Below are positions 22,005 through 34,371 of a DNA stretch of 64,000 bases, one piece after another; within the stretch, counting starts at the first letter, position 1, and every line of letters begins with the position of its first letter. The notes under the pieces are model-generated. The model had not been told where the DNA came from. It saw only the letters and a list, made by a program, of their open reading frames with translations, and made no database searches. The position numbers were made by a program, and so were the translations under genes. Origin of the DNA: Musa acuminata AAA Group (taxonomy: Eukaryota; Streptophyta; Magnoliopsida; Zingiberales; Musaceae); the NCBI RefSeq assembly GCF_036884655.1, contig NC_088345.1, positions 29,455,001 to 29,519,000 of the forward strand. Direction: 5' to 3'.

Positions 22005-23525
22005 ATGCACAGCGGAAGAACATAAAAATAAAATCCTAAATTTTCTAAAGATGTTTTTATCATCATATGAAGATTGGTTTGCAAAAACCCATGAAACTTA
22101 AATCCATGTGTGAGATAGTGTTTTACCTAGGAAGATCGTATATCCCCGAATCCCTATAGATCTATAGGAGTGGATGAAGGAGGTCAAGCGCCCTCCTCTC
22201 TAGTTGTTATCCATATAGTAGGGCTGTAACAATGTTCCTCAAGTCTCCAAGCCTGCTATCTAAGGAGAAAGGGAGAGGAGAATAGGAGATGATAACCAAA
22301 AGAAGCTCTAGCTTGTGGGCCTTTAGTTCCCTCATATTTATAGAGGTCCCCTATCAACTTAACTCTAATGACTCCTACTCTATTGGGTATTGGATCTCCA
22401 TCCAACTACCAAAGCCTCTTAAATTAATAGATCTCTATCCAATAATCTCTCATTGGCTCTTATTAGATCTCATCTATAGGATCCAATAATTTAGGGGCTT
22501 ATTGGATATCCAATAAGATAAGGGCTCCGGTAGATATCTCATATCCGAACCTCTACTCATTGCAACACCTACTATATGTGTGTGACCCGCTAGGCCCAAT
22601 ATCGAGCTAGCCATAAGTCATACCTGTCAGAACTCCTTCTGACTTAGTGAATTATTATCTCCATAATAATTCACTTGACTCATCGACTATGGACGTACTA
22701 GGCCACTACGCCGCAGTCCCCAAACGATACATGAGAATCCTATATATTAAATATGTCTATCTTTAGTTACTGTGTACCTATAATCCCTCATCCATCTAAT
22801 ATCCCAAAGATCGTATGCCGGGCATGGTGTTATTAGACCCATATAGTTTCTATATGAGTCTCGCTCTAATCGGATTCTCCGGGAGAACTCTTTCTCTCTC
22901 AAGCCGAATGACCATGGCTAGGGATTTGTCTAAGTAAGAACACATGGGATATTCCTCTCACGATATCGAGAGTGGATGATCCTCTATCGACACTCAATTG
23001 TACTTGTAAGATTGCTTGCCACTCCCGATGACCGGCTGTCCTAGATCTAGGACTTCCAGGCCTATAAGTCTGGTATCAAAGAATAGAGTACTCATATAAG
23101 ACATCCTTGGTGTCTCAAGTCTAAGGACCAGGTATACCACTGGGACAACGAAATTGTTATCCGACAATGAGGTATCATTAATCATCCAGCATTTTTTGAG
23201 CGGATCAATCAATGAACTCATTCTCCAATGAGCATCTACACTTTATCCCTAGTGTCCCCACATGAGCAGCTATGAGACCAGTTGTATCCATCATATGAAT
23301 GTGTATATAGTACATTAGTCTATCCAATTATCTTGATGTCCTTCTCGAGTAACCTATTACCGGGATTATTTATGATTTGTATTTAAAGACGAATCAGTCT
23401 CATTATCGTGATTTCATCACGATCCGATTCCCATTGCATAGATCCATGTACATCGTAATATATTCATGCAACAGGTAATATAAAATAATAAAATATCAAA
23501 TAATAATAATAAGTAAAAATACTAC
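22005..23525 (-). mobile_element. Element D2: LTR of an unclassified family, minus orientation
   Basis: Continues 5266-5291 after the B insertion. No ORF. In minus orientation it reads from a tattatttgatatttta AT-rich start through gagactgattcgtc, gagtgtcgatagaggatc and a tctataaatatgaggg TATA-like region (about 22340-22355) to ttcttccgctgtgcatg. Cut at 23525 by element G. Same family as D1 (2825-3872), with which it forms a long-range inverted pair. Confidence 0.65.
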
Positions 23526-24060
23526 TGTTAGGAACGAGTCGGCACTAAGAGGGGGGGGGTGAATTAGTGCAGTGGATAAAAGTCGTGAGTTCAAAAATCT
23601 TCGTACGATAAAAACCCATTTAATAAAGATGCTTAAATTGAAAGCATATGGATGAGTATAGCAAGTAAGGAAGTTTGCAGTTAAAGTAAATTGCTCAAAA
23701 GAAATGCAAACTGAGTTTATAGTAGTTCATTCATCATGACCTACATCCACTCCCGATTCATCTTCCATTGAGGCCACCGGCATCCACTATCAGTCTTCCT
23801 TCAATAAGCAAAGACCAATTACCTTTTTATACCCCTCTTCTCCTTTTCTACCCCCTTCACTCCTCTCTAAAATTATACTAACACTTAGAGCTTTTAGAGG
23901 AGTTATCACAAGATTACAATAGAGTTTTTCTACTTTTTTTCACTTAATTGTTGTCTATGTTAACCAGAGATGAGAGAGGTATTTATAGGCCTCAAATGAA
24001 TTCAAACTTTGAACTTAAAAATATCTTATCCTGGGTTTCCCGGGTCCTGGAGGTACCACT
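23526..24060 (-). repeat. LTR of element G, U5 side
   Basis: TGTTAGGAACGAGTCGGC, G run, leader block, TATTTATA at 23980-23987, then cut by F at ACCACT. The five bases before it (ACTAC, 23521-23525) would be its target duplication; the mate is not in view. Confidence 0.85.
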
Positions 24061-24589
24061 TGTTGAATCTCGGATTTTGTTGATGAAGTCAATTGTCATT
24101 TGTTATCTAATTTATATGTTGAGATTAGTGTGCAGGATTAACTACGATGAAAATAAGATATTCAGCATGAGTTGTGCCGGAGTCAAGACAATGATCACGT
24201 TGGGAGTTCGAGAGTTCGACGGAAGTTCGGACAGTTGTCGAAGGTTCTGCGGGAACAAATCCGAGAAGTCCATGAGCTTGCCAAAGAAGCTCGTCGGAAC
24301 TCGCCAAGTGGATCATCGCAAGTCCAGGAGTTTGCCGGAAGTCCGCAGGAGCATCACCGAGGGTTCATCGGATGATCGACGGAAGTTCGTCGGAAGCTCG
24401 TCGGAAGAAGTGATTGACGCACTGGAGCAAGTTGTAGTAAATGTCTTAGGAAATATCATAGTTAGCATAATGATTAAGTTGGAAATGGGAGGTGATCCCA
24501 TTAACTTAATCTTGGGGCAATTGGACCCCTGAAAAACCCAAATTGGGCCGAATGTATCAACCTATTCGGACCCTGATTTCTGCCAAGCA

Positions 24590-24862
24590 GTTGAACCGCC
24601 CAAGCCAAGCGGTGGCACCGCCTGGGCTCAGTCTCCGAGCGAGACTGGGCGGTGCAACCGCCCCTGACAGGAGGTGGCACCCGCTTGGGCTCGGTCTCCG
24701 AGCTCTGGCTGAGCGGTGCAACCGCCTCAGTCAAGCGGTGGCACCACCTGAGCTCGGTCTTCGAGCTCTAGCAGGAAGTGCAACCGCCCCTGACAGGAGG
24801 TGGCACCGCCCAGAGGCTCAGTCTTCGAGCTCTACCAGGCAGTGCAATCGCCAGATCCTGGA
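24590..24862 (+). repeat. GC-rich hairpin array in F 5' LTR
   Basis: Units such as ggcggtgcaaccgcc and ggtggcaccgcctg alternating with gagctcggtcttcgagctc. Counterpart in the 3' LTR is at 31742-32015. Confidence 0.9.
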
Positions 24863-24912
24863 ATTCCAGGAATTGACAGTTTTGAGCTCCAAATTCAAAC
24901 TGGGTTGGGGCC

Positions 24913-24920
24913 TATAAATA
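24913..24920 (+). promoter_or_regulatory. TATA box of element F promoter
   Basis: TATAAATA within GGGGCC-TATAAATACCC; 3' LTR copy at 32071-32078. Confidence 0.7.
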
Positions 24921-25597
24921 CCCAACCCTTTCAGCACTGAAAGGGCACCCAGAAACCACCGAAATTCTGATTTTACTTTGTGATTTTTAGAGCTCAAAAG
25001 TGTTGTATGAGTTGAAAGTTCTTCTTCCTCTTTTCTTCCAAGTTCTAATCTATTAAGAGAGGTAGGGAAATTCTGTAAGGGTTGTCTCCTAAGCTCGTCA
25101 AAAGGAGTGAAACTTAAAAGGGTGGTTGGCCTTCGCCTATTGAAAGAAGGCCTCTAGTTGACGTCGATGACCTCGTCAGTGGAGGAAACCAAAAGTGGAG
25201 TCGGTCAAGATTGACCGAACCACTCTAAATCTCGGTTTACATTTACTTTGAGCATCTTATCTTTACTGCAAACCTCCTTAAAAGCTTACTGCCTTCTGCG
25301 CATATACAATCGTGTTTCAAGCTCTGCATTTTCCCAATCGACGTTTAGACGTAAATCAGTTTTATTGTACGAACATCATATTTCAGTTTGCGCTTACATT
25401 TTAACTTTCATCATAACTGCAAACTACCTTCATAAATTTCCTTTAACTACATCTCGCTTGATTACAAGTTAAAGAGATTTACGAATCGGCTCTTTTACCG
25501 AAATCATTTTTATCGTACGAACACTTTTTTAATCGTCAAAAGTTTTCCGCTGCACTAATTCACCCCCCCCCCCCTCTTAGTGCTCTTGATCCTAACA

Positions 25598-25612
25598 ATT
25601 GGTATCAGAGTG
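25598..25612 (+). promoter_or_regulatory. Primer-binding site, element F
   Basis: ATTGGTATCAGAGTG; matches the initiator-Met tRNA complement except near its 3' end. Confidence 0.9.
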
Positions 25613-25647
25613 AGGTTAACTCTCAAACGGATTAAAACCCAAGAGAG

Positions 25648-27229
25648 ATGACATACGCTGGAAACCAAGAGGGCCATTCTATTACACGTCCACCCATGTT
25701 CAATGGGACGGACTACACCTATTGGAAGACCCGAATGAGGATCTTTCTTATTTCTATGGATTTTGAACTTTGGAATCTTGTCAAAAATGGATTTTCGAAG
25801 TCTTCTCTTCCAGTGATCGATTGGAATAAATTGCAGAAGAAGGCTTTCACTCTTAATGCAAAGGCTATGAATGCCTTATTTTATGCACTTGATAAAAACG
25901 AGTTCAACCATGTTTCGATTTGTGAAACCGCATTTGATATTTGGTACACACTCAAAGTGACTCACGAAGGCACAAGTAGAGTGAAAGAGTCAAAAATCAA
26001 TCTTTTGTTACATTCTTTCGAACTTTTCCGGATGAAACCGAGTGAGACTATTGGCGACATGTTTATCCGTTTCACGGATGTCGTCAACGGTCTAAAAGGA
26101 CTCAGAAAAAGTTTTTCGGATTTTGAGCTCGTAAATAAGATTCTAAGATCACTTCCTAAGAGTTGGGATCCTAAAGTCACTACTATTCAAGAGGCGAAAG
26201 ATCTAAACAACTTCCCTCTTGAAGAACTAATCGGGTCATTAATGACCTACGAGATGACTTGCAAAGCTCATGAAGAGCAAGAAGACATCCTTCCAAAGAA
26301 CAGGAAGGATATGACACTTAGAACTTCAGAAGACCACTTGAGAGAAAACTCAAGTGATGAGGACTGTGACGATGACTTGGCACTTCTAACAAGAAAATTT
26401 AAAAAATTCATTAAAAGAAACAAGTTTAAGAATGACACAAAATAAACTTGAACCCAAGAAGGACCAAGTTATTTGCTATGAGTGCAAAAAGCCGCGACAC
26501 TACAAAAGTGATTGTCCCCAAGTCAAAAAGAGAACATCAAAGAAGAAGGCACTCAAAGCAACGTGGGATGACTCGAGCGCGTCCGAAGAAGAGGAGTCCA
26601 ACACCGAGCAAGTTGCTCATTACACCTTAATGGCCATCGGAGAGGAGGTAACGAATTTAATAGATGCAGATTTATCATTTGATGAATTATTAAATGCCTT
26701 CCATGACTTATTTGATGAATGCAAGATTATTAGTAGAAAATACAAATTGCTAAAAATGGAGCATGATAGTCTTACTTGTAATTTCGATAAGTTAAAAACT
26801 GAATATCATGATAGTTTAGGTTCATGCATAAAATGCCATGATCTAGAAACTCTCCAAAAGGAAAACTTACTACTTAAGGACACCTTAAAGAAATTCGAGG
26901 TTGGTAGCAAGTCCTTGAACATGATCCTTGCAAACAAGGGTCACGTTCCCAAAAGAAGTGAAATTGGATTTGTGAGAAGTTCTAACCAAAATCCAACCAC
27001 CTTCGTGAAAGGCCCCATCTTACATGTTCGACACCAAAGCAAATGCAACTTTTGTTGCAAACTTGGACACAAAACGCATTATTGTCCATTCAAGAAAATC
27101 AGTCCGAACAAATTAATTTGGGTTCCTAAAGTAACCATGATAAATTCTATGCAAAATGATAAACAATGTAGATCTAATTTTGAGGCATCCAAAAGCAAAT
27201 GGGTACCTAAAGATCATCCTTTCTTGTAG
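25648..27229 (+). pseudogene. gag: Sirevirus Gag of element F (single frameshift)
   Basis: Two overlapping frames, 25648-26445 and 26432-27229, separated by loss of one A in an A run near 26440. Together they cover the full Gag plan: DUF4219-like start with TYWKTRMRIFLISMDFELW, UBN2 core, acidic stretch NSSDEDCDDD, lysine-rich linker, knuckle CYECKKPRHYKSDC (the usual glycine is arginine), acidic patch SASEEEESN, coiled-coil region, a HVPKRSE stretch that A lacks, and the second knuckle CNFCCKLGHKTHYC. It ends DHPFL-TAG at 27227-27229, in frame with the protease beyond. Best view in this window of an undeleted Gag C-terminus. Confidence 0.9.
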
Positions 27230-30109
27230 AAACCTATACCATCGCAAGCTAGGAGCAAGAGATGGTACCTTGATAGTGGATGCTCAAGGCATATGACCAG
27301 AGATCCATCTCAATTCTCTAAGCTCACTAGCATAGACAAAGGCTATGTCACCTTCGGAGACAACAACAAGGGTAAAATCATTGGCAAAGGAACCATAGGT
27401 AACAAATCCAACTTCTTTATCGAAGATGTTTTGTTAGTTGATGGTTTAAAACATAACCTCTTGAGCATTAGTCAATTATGTGATAAAGGATATATTATCA
27501 GATTCGAATCTAATGCTTGCATCATTGAAAAACCATACAAAAACATGTCTATGATTGTATTAAAATAAAATAACATATACACTATTGACATCAATGATTT
27601 GTGTAATGAAATGTGTTTTTTGGTTTTGAATGAGGATGCTTGACTATGGCATCGAAGATTAGGTCATGCTAGCATGAAACTAATCACTCAAATATCATCT
27701 AAAGAACTTGTAAGAGGAATTCCTCATATCAAGTTCATCAAAGATAATGTATGTGATGCTTGCCAATTAGGTAAACAAATTAAGGATAGTTTCAAATCTA
27801 AGAATCAAATAAGCACCTCTAGGCCTTTACAATTGATCCATATGGACTTGTTCGGACCAATCTCTATATCAAGCCTAGGAGGTAGCAAATACGCCTTCGT
27901 CATTGTGGATGACTATAGCAGATACACATGGACTTACTTCTTAAAATAGAAAAATGAATGCTTTAGATATTTTACCAAGTTTTGTAAACTTGTTCAAAAT
28001 GAGAAGGGTTCTATGATTTCGTCAATTAGAAGTGATCACGATGGTGAATTTCAAAACCATGATTTCCAAGAAATCCTCAACAAAATGGAGTAGTAGAAAG
28101 AAAATATCAAAATTTACAAGAAATGGCAAGAACCATGTTGAATAAACATAGCCTACCCAAATACTTTTGGGCCGAAGTCGTAAACACTGTATGCTATATT
28201 TTGAATAGAGTTCTAGTAAGACCCTTACTCACCAAAACTCGAGTTATGGAACAATAAAAAACCCAATGTTTCATATTTTAAAGTCTTTGGGTGTAAGTGT
28301 TTTATCTTGAATGAAAAAGATAACTTAGGAAAATTTGATACTAAATCCGATGAAGGAATCTTTCTTAGTTATTCTTTGATTTCTAAAGCTTTTCGTATCT
28401 TCAATAAAAGAACTTTAATTATTGAAGAATCCATTCATGTTGTTTTCAATGAGATTTCCGAAATCAGGAAAAATGATTTTGATGATGATGTTAATTTTGA
28501 TTCCTTGAATTTAAATGAAACCCCATCTCCAACTAGCAACTTGGATGCATCCACTTCCGAAACATCCTTACCCAAGGATTGGAAGTATGTAGATGCTCAT
28601 CCTAAGGAGCTAATCTTAGGAGACACATCAAAGGGGGTTCAAATATGTTCTTCTCTTAAAAATTTTGGTGCCAACGCCGCTTTTCTCTCCCAAATTGAAC
28701 CCAAATGTGTTGACGAAGCCATGAAAGATGATTCATGGATTATCGCAATGCAAGATAAATTAAATCAATTTGAGAGAAATGAGGTGTGGAATCTTGTTCC
28801 TAGGCCAACTGACCATTTAGTTATTGGTACTAAATGGGTTTTTAGAAACAAGCAAGATGAATATGGTATCGTGGTTAGAAACAAGGCTAGATTAGTAGCC
28901 AAAGGTTTCAATCAAGAAGAAGATATCGATTACGAAGAAACCTTCGCTCCTGTGGCTCGATTAGAAGCCATAAGGATGCTCCTTGCCTACGCTAGTAGTA
29001 ATAATTTTAAGTTGTTTCAAATGGATGTTAAAAGTGCTTTTCTTAATGGCTTTATTTCCGAAGAAGTCTATGTTGAACAACCTCCTAGATTTAAAAATAA
29101 TAGCCTCCCTAATCATGTGTTTAGATTAACTAAAGCTCTCTATGGTTTAAAATAAGCTCCGAGGGCTTGGTACGAGAGACTTAGTTATTTTCTTATTGAA
29201 AATAATTTCACAAAAGGCAAGGTTGATACTATATTGTTCATCAAGAATTTTGAAAATAATTTTCTCATTGTTCAGATTTATGTTGATGATATTATCTTTG
29301 GTTCTACGAATGAATCTCTTTGTGAATCTTTTGCTAAAACTATGAGTCTTGAATTCGAAATGAGTTTAATGGGATAATTAACATTCTTCTTAGGCTTATA
29401 AATCAAACAACTAAGCAATGGAGAAAGCTTCGATCAAAAAACTTATAGGGGCATGATAGGAAGTTTACTTTACCTCACTGCAACTAGACCAGATATCATG
29501 TTCAGTGTAGGACTTTGTGCTAGATTTCAATCAAACCCTAAGATATCTCATCTCAAAGCAGTTAAAAGAATACTTAGATATCTTAATGGTACCACAAATC
29601 TAGGATTATGGTACCCAAAATATGAGAATCTTGAGTTAATTGCTTATACTGATGCAGACTTTACTAGCTGTAGACTAGATAGAAAAAGCACATCAGGAAC
29701 ATGTCAATTTTTAGGACATACCCTTGTTTCCTGGTCATCTAGGAAACAAAACTCGGTTGCACTATCAACAACCGAAGCTGAATATATTGCAGCAAGTGCA
29801 TGCTGTGCACAAGTTGTATGGATGAAAAATACCTTAGAAGATTATAAAGTTCATCTTAAAAATATTCCCATTAAATGTGATAACACAAGTGCAATATGCT
29901 TAACGAAGAATCCTATACAACACTCAAGAACAAAACATATTGATATTAGACATCACTTTATACGAGATCAAGTTACTAATCATGATGTAATCATAGAGTT
30001 CATTGATACTAAACATCGACTAGCTGATATTTTTACAAAACCTCTAAGTGAAGAACAATTTGATTTCATAAGAAGAGAATTAGGAATGTTGATGTGTCCG
30101 AACACATAA
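27230..30109 (+). pseudogene. pol: Copia Pol of element F (multiply broken)
   Basis: The protease triad D-S-G is intact at 27272-27280. Then follow the GAG-pre-integrase H and C residues, integrase [22 protein letters not shown] and YVDD-equivalent (29281-29292), and RNase [12 protein letters not shown], ending MCPNT. Breaks: TAA after VLK near 27568; TAG after YFLK near 27949; a deletion near 28070 that removes the stretch between the second integrase aspartate and QQNG; a short deletion near 28240; TAA in the LK-APRAW motif at 29153; two further stops near 29375-29400; and a deletion of roughly 150 bp near 29418 between two aatgg words. Cannot make functional enzyme. Confidence 0.93.
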
Positions 30110-31205
30110 ACTAGTTAAAATTATTTTTCGGACTTTATTGAATGATCAAATCACTTGATTGCCATTACATGCCTAAATAACATGCTGGAAATTATGTGTT
30201 GAATACAAAAATTTCCATAACAATAAGCATGTTTTGTCTTCATGATTGTATTTGAAAATCTATAGCATAGTCTTGTCTGAATGCATGAAAGTGTTAATTT
30301 CATTTTCGGATTCTCTTAACAATTGGTATCCTAATAATCGGATTTTCTCATACACTTATGAAAAATATTTTTCTGAAATTGATTTGATGAAATGATTCCT
30401 GCTTATAAATTTCATCTTGAAATATGGATGATAGTGTTTTTACTTGCAAAGATTTGTTTCACATACATATCTTGATCCTTGTAAAAATGAAGTATGATTT
30501 AATCTCTCATCGATTTTAACTTCACTCAAAGTAAACTCACAAATAGCTGGTATCACAAATAGCCTTCCTCCTTCATGCAAAAAGATTATAACAAATAAAA
30601 AGGAAGAAGTATTCAAAGCAATCTACATATCATGCTTTCCTTTATATGCTTGTATAATTGATTTCCTATCACTTACTATTGGAAAATAACATGAACCTAG
30701 TAAAGGCATGAACAACTATCACACTTATGCTCAAAATTTGCTTATATTGTTCTCCTGGTATCACAATTACCACACTTTTTGTTGATGACAAAGGGGGAGA
30801 AATATATGAGTATTAATGCCATGCTTGCATCACCAAGAGATATATGAATTGATGCTATGATTGCTATAATTTGCATTATGCCTTGTTTGTATCATGTAAT
30901 GATATCAAAATCTTACTTCACAGTTTTACATGTTGATATCTTACAATATGATGAATTGCTACTATTACCATCATTCAAACTTGTTATGTAAAATTTGAAA
31001 ATGAATGTCAAGCCTTGACATCATCTTCAGAGAGAAATATCATGATGGGAATCATGATGGGAGTATTGATAAGTTTAAATGATTTTAACTTATCAATATG
31101 TCTCTTGAATTCAAAGGTTTTGAATTCAAGAATGACTTATCTCAAGTATGGCATATAGACAGGGGGAGTTAAGGTTAACTCCATTATCAATTGATTGTCA
31201 TCATC
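30110..31205 (+). other. 3' non-coding region of element F with second polypurine-like tract
   Basis: 1.1 kb without an ORF. A secondary purine tract acaaagggggagaaa lies at 30788-30802, about 420 bp from the terminal one. Corresponds to 13801-14603 in A; no env-like frame. Confidence 0.8.
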
Positions 31206-31218
31206 AAAAAGGGGGAGA
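31206..31218 (+). promoter_or_regulatory. Terminal polypurine tract, element F
   Basis: aaaaagggggaga immediately before TTGTTGAATC. Confidence 0.88.
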
Positions 31219-31219
31219 T

Positions 31220-32751
31220 TGTTGAATCTCAGATTTTGATGATGAAGTCAATTGTCATTTGTTATCTAATCTATATATTAAGATAAGTGTGCAGGATTAA
31301 CTACGATGAAAATAAGATATGTAGCAGAAGTTCTGCCGGAGTCAAGACAATGATCACGTTGGGAGTTCGAGAGTTCGACTGAAGTTCGGACATTCGTCGG
31401 AGGTTCTGCGGGAACAAATCTGAGAAGTCCATGAGCTTGCCAAAGAAGCTCGTCGGAACTCGCCAAGTGGATCGTCGCAAGTCCAGGAGTTTGCCGGAAG
31501 TCCACAAGAGCATCATCGAGGGTTCATCGGATGATCAACGAAAGTTCGCCGGAAGCTCGCCGGAAGAAGCGATTGACGCACCGGAGCAAGTTATAGTAAA
31601 TGTCTTAAGAAATATCGTAGTTAGCACAATGATTAAGTTGGAAATGGGAGGTGATCCCATTAACTTAATCTTGGGGCAATTGAGCCCCTGAAAAACCCAA
31701 ATTGGGCCGAATGGATCATCCTATTCGGACCCTGATTTCTGCCAGGCGGTTGAACCGCCCAAGCCAGGCGGTGGCACCGCTTGGGCTTAGTCTTCGAGTG
31801 AGACTGGGCGGTGCAACCGTCCCTGATAGGAGGTGGCACCGCCTAGGCTCGGTCTCCGAGCTCTGGCTGAGCGGTGCAATTGCCTCAGTCAGGCGGTGGC
31901 ACCGCTTGAGCTCAGTCTTCGAGCTCTGGCAGGAGGTGGCACCGCCCAGAGGCTCAGTCTTCGAGCTCTACCAAGCAGTGCAACCGCCTCAGTTAGGCGG
32001 TGCAATCGCCAGATCCCAAAATTTTGGGAATTGACAGTTTTGAGCTCCAAATTCAAACTGGGTTGGGGCCTATAAATACCCCACCCTTTCAGCACTGAAA
32101 GGGCACCCAGAAACCACCGAAATTCTGATTTTACTTTGTGATTTTTAGAGCTCAAAAGTGTTGTATGAGTTGAAAGTTCTCCTTCCTCTTTTCTTCCAAG
32201 TTCTAATCTGTTAAGAGAGGAAGGGAAATTCTGTAAGGGTTGTCTCCTAAGCCCGTCAAAAGGAGTGAAACTGTAAAAGGGTGGTTGGCCTTCGCCTATT
32301 GAAGGAAGGCTTCTAGTTGACGTCGGTGACCTCGTCGGTGGAAGAAGCCAAAAGTGGAGTAGGTCAAGATTGACCGAACCACTCTAAATCTCGGTTTGCA
32401 TTTACTTTGAGCATATTATCTTTACTGCAAACCTCCTCAAAAGCTTACTGCCTTCTGCGCATATACGATCATGTTTCAAGCTCTGCATTTTCCGAATCGG
32501 CGTTTGGACGTAAATCAGTTTTATCATACGAACATCATATTTCAGTTTGCGCTTACATTTTAACTTTCATCATAATTGCAAACTGCCTTCATAGATTTCC
32601 TTTAACTACATCTCGCTTGATTACAAGTTAAAGAGATTTACGAATCGGCTCTTCTACCGAAATCGTTTTTATCGTACGAACACTTTTTTAATCGTCGAAA
32701 GTTTTCCGCTGCACTATTTCACCCCCCCTCTTAGTGCTCTTGATCCTAACA
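31220..32751 (+). repeat. 3' LTR of element F
   Basis: 1532 bp, same order of blocks as 24061-25597. By eye the two differ by scattered substitutions and by changes in hairpin units and the C run (7 C here against 13). Confidence 0.95.
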
Positions 32752-32756
32752 CCACT

Positions 32757-33410
32757 GCGTATGATGGGCAGTATTATCGCCTGAAGCACTGACACCAGAC
32801 AGTACCACCACCAAGTCTAGTGGTACCATAACTTGGGAGACTATGTCTGGGTGGTACCATCGCCTGACAGTCTCAGAGACTAAGTCTGGGCAATACCATC
32901 GCTTGACATAGTCTCGAAGATTATGCCACAATAGTGGCCACCTGTTGGATCACTATTTGGGCCTTTTACTTGACCCAACACAATCCATACATGGGCCCAA
33001 TTGGCCCCAATTGGGTTAGCCCAATTTCAATCCCAATTAAGTGCTAACTATGAATTATATTGTCCAGCATGTCATTGGTTCATTGACGCTTCGTCCGATT
33101 CTTCGGCGCATCATCCTCCCTTGCGGCTTATTGCTCAATCGGTCAGTTGACCTCCACAACTCCGATTTTCTTGGTGGAATTTCCACTCTTTTTGGCCCGA
33201 TGCCCAAACTCATTGCTTGAGCCTTTTGCCGATACATCGACCGATCCTTTGGCTCGACGTCTAATTTTCTGACATGTTTCTCTCCGGCCTAACATGATTC
33301 TTACTGCTTTAATTGTCTCTCCCTGATCGAAGCTTCCTGTGTCACTCAAAATGCAGATCAAATCATAAACACTATCAATTGGTTTTATCATCAAAATCCA
33401 AGATTCAACA
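32757..33410 (-). repeat. LTR of element G, U3 side
   Basis: Resumes after the second CCACT copy; ends GATTCAACA at 33410. Contains ggtaccat- and tatcgcctga-type imperfect versions of the hairpin units and gcatcgg-type blocks. Close in type to L (58940-59878) and C. Confidence 0.85.
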
Positions 33411-33917
33411 ATCTCCCACTTTTTATGATGACAACCAATTGATGACAGAGTTAACCGTAAATCCTAGAGTTAAAACAAACTCCCCCTATTAATATGTCAT
33501 ATTGATAGAACTTTGAATTCAAGTTGAATTCAAATCAAAGCAATATTTCATCATGAAATCATTATAAGTCCAAGAAATATAAAATCATGCATGATCAAAT
33601 TTTCAATATATCATTCCATGCATGATCATCAACATAACTTCTCCCCTTTTGTCATCAACAAAAATGAGAAGTGCAACTAGCAAGTTTTAGAGATATGTAA
33701 GTTTTATACTATTCTAGAACATGCAAGCTAGCAATAATTTTGAGTTTTTCAAGTTTGTAAATTTGGCTAGATGTGCAAGTAAGCATGTTTTGCTTCTTGA
33801 GATAAGCAAAATAGCACTTTTTGCTTCTCTTTTGATATGAGCAAGTTAGCAAGTTTTGGTCTCTTTGTGTTGTGCAAGCTAACAAGTTTTAGCTTCTTCT
33901 TCCATATATCATTAAGC
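33411..33917 (-). other. Element G interior, 3' end only
   Basis: Begins with a changed polypurine tract (atctcccactttt, 33411-33424), then an accgtaaatcct/aaactccccc block, a second purine-like tract at 33642-33652, and gcaagctagcaa-type units. It is cut by the J insertion after TAAGC. The rest of G is not found. Confidence 0.75.
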
Positions 33918-34371
33918 TGTTGAATCTCGGATTTTGATGATGAAGTCAATTGTAATTTGTTTGATCTAATCTGTATGTTGAGAAAAGTGTGTAGGATTAA
34001 CTACGATAGTAGTAAGTCATAAAGTAGGTGTTGTGCCGGAGTCAAGATTGAGATCACATTGGGAGTTTGAGAGTTTGTCGGAAGTTTGGACGTTCGTTGG
34101 AAGTTCTACGGGAACCAACCGAGAAGTCTAGGAACTTGCCATAGAAGCTCGTCGGAACTCGCCAAGAAGATCGTCGCAAAGTCCAGGAGCTTGCCGGGAG
34201 TCCGCCGGAGCATTGCCGAGAGTTCGTCGGAAGTACGCCGGAAGCTCACCAGAAGAGCAATTGATGCACCAGAACAAGAAGTGCAGTAAACATGTCTTAA
34301 TTGTCATAGTTAGAGCGTAAATTAAGTTAGGATTGGGAGGTAATCCCACTAACTTAATTAGGGGCCAATTG
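33918..34371 (+). repeat. 5' LTR of element J, U3 side
   Basis: TGTTGAATCTCGG start, ending at AATTG where I entered. Target duplication would be TAAGC (33913-33917); no mate seen. Confidence 0.85.

Larger units (their letters stand above)
24061..25597 (+). repeat. 5' LTR of element F
   Basis: TGTTGAATCTCGG to GATCCTAACA. Hairpin array 24590-24862, TATA 24913-24920, leader with a ggttgtctcctaa block, C run near 25562-25574 before CTCTTAGTGC. Unlike A and H it has no long 18-bp array, only isolated acgtttagacgtaaatc words. Confidence 0.95.
24061..32751 (+). mobile_element. Element F: complete but broken Sirevirus, plus strand
   Basis: 8691 bp. LTRs of 1537 and 1532 bp, perfect duplication CCACT at 24056-24060 and 32752-32756, primer-binding site, gag, pol and polypurine tract all in order. 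Many stops and deletions in gag and pol. Inserted in G's LTR. Confidence 0.95.

Noticed and set aside
22289..22489. 66-codon ORF in D2
   Set aside because: Repeated SNDSYSIGYW-type words come from the short repeats of the LTR; no domain.
24501..24734. Short ORFs around arginine- and serine-rich U3 blocks (e.g. 6109-6420, 13347-13718, 36364-36708, 43035-43490)
   Set aside because: They recur in every LTR copy in U3, upstream of the TATA box, in both directions, with no domain; best read as LTR sequence.
25598..25612. tRNA gene at TGGTATCAGAGC
   Set aside because: Only about 12-15 bases match the tRNA 3' end; it is a primer-binding site, with no cloverleaf around it.
30110..31205. Envelope-like gene downstream of pol, as in some Sireviruses
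   Set aside because: No ORF of useful length or membrane segment in the 3' regions of A, F or N.
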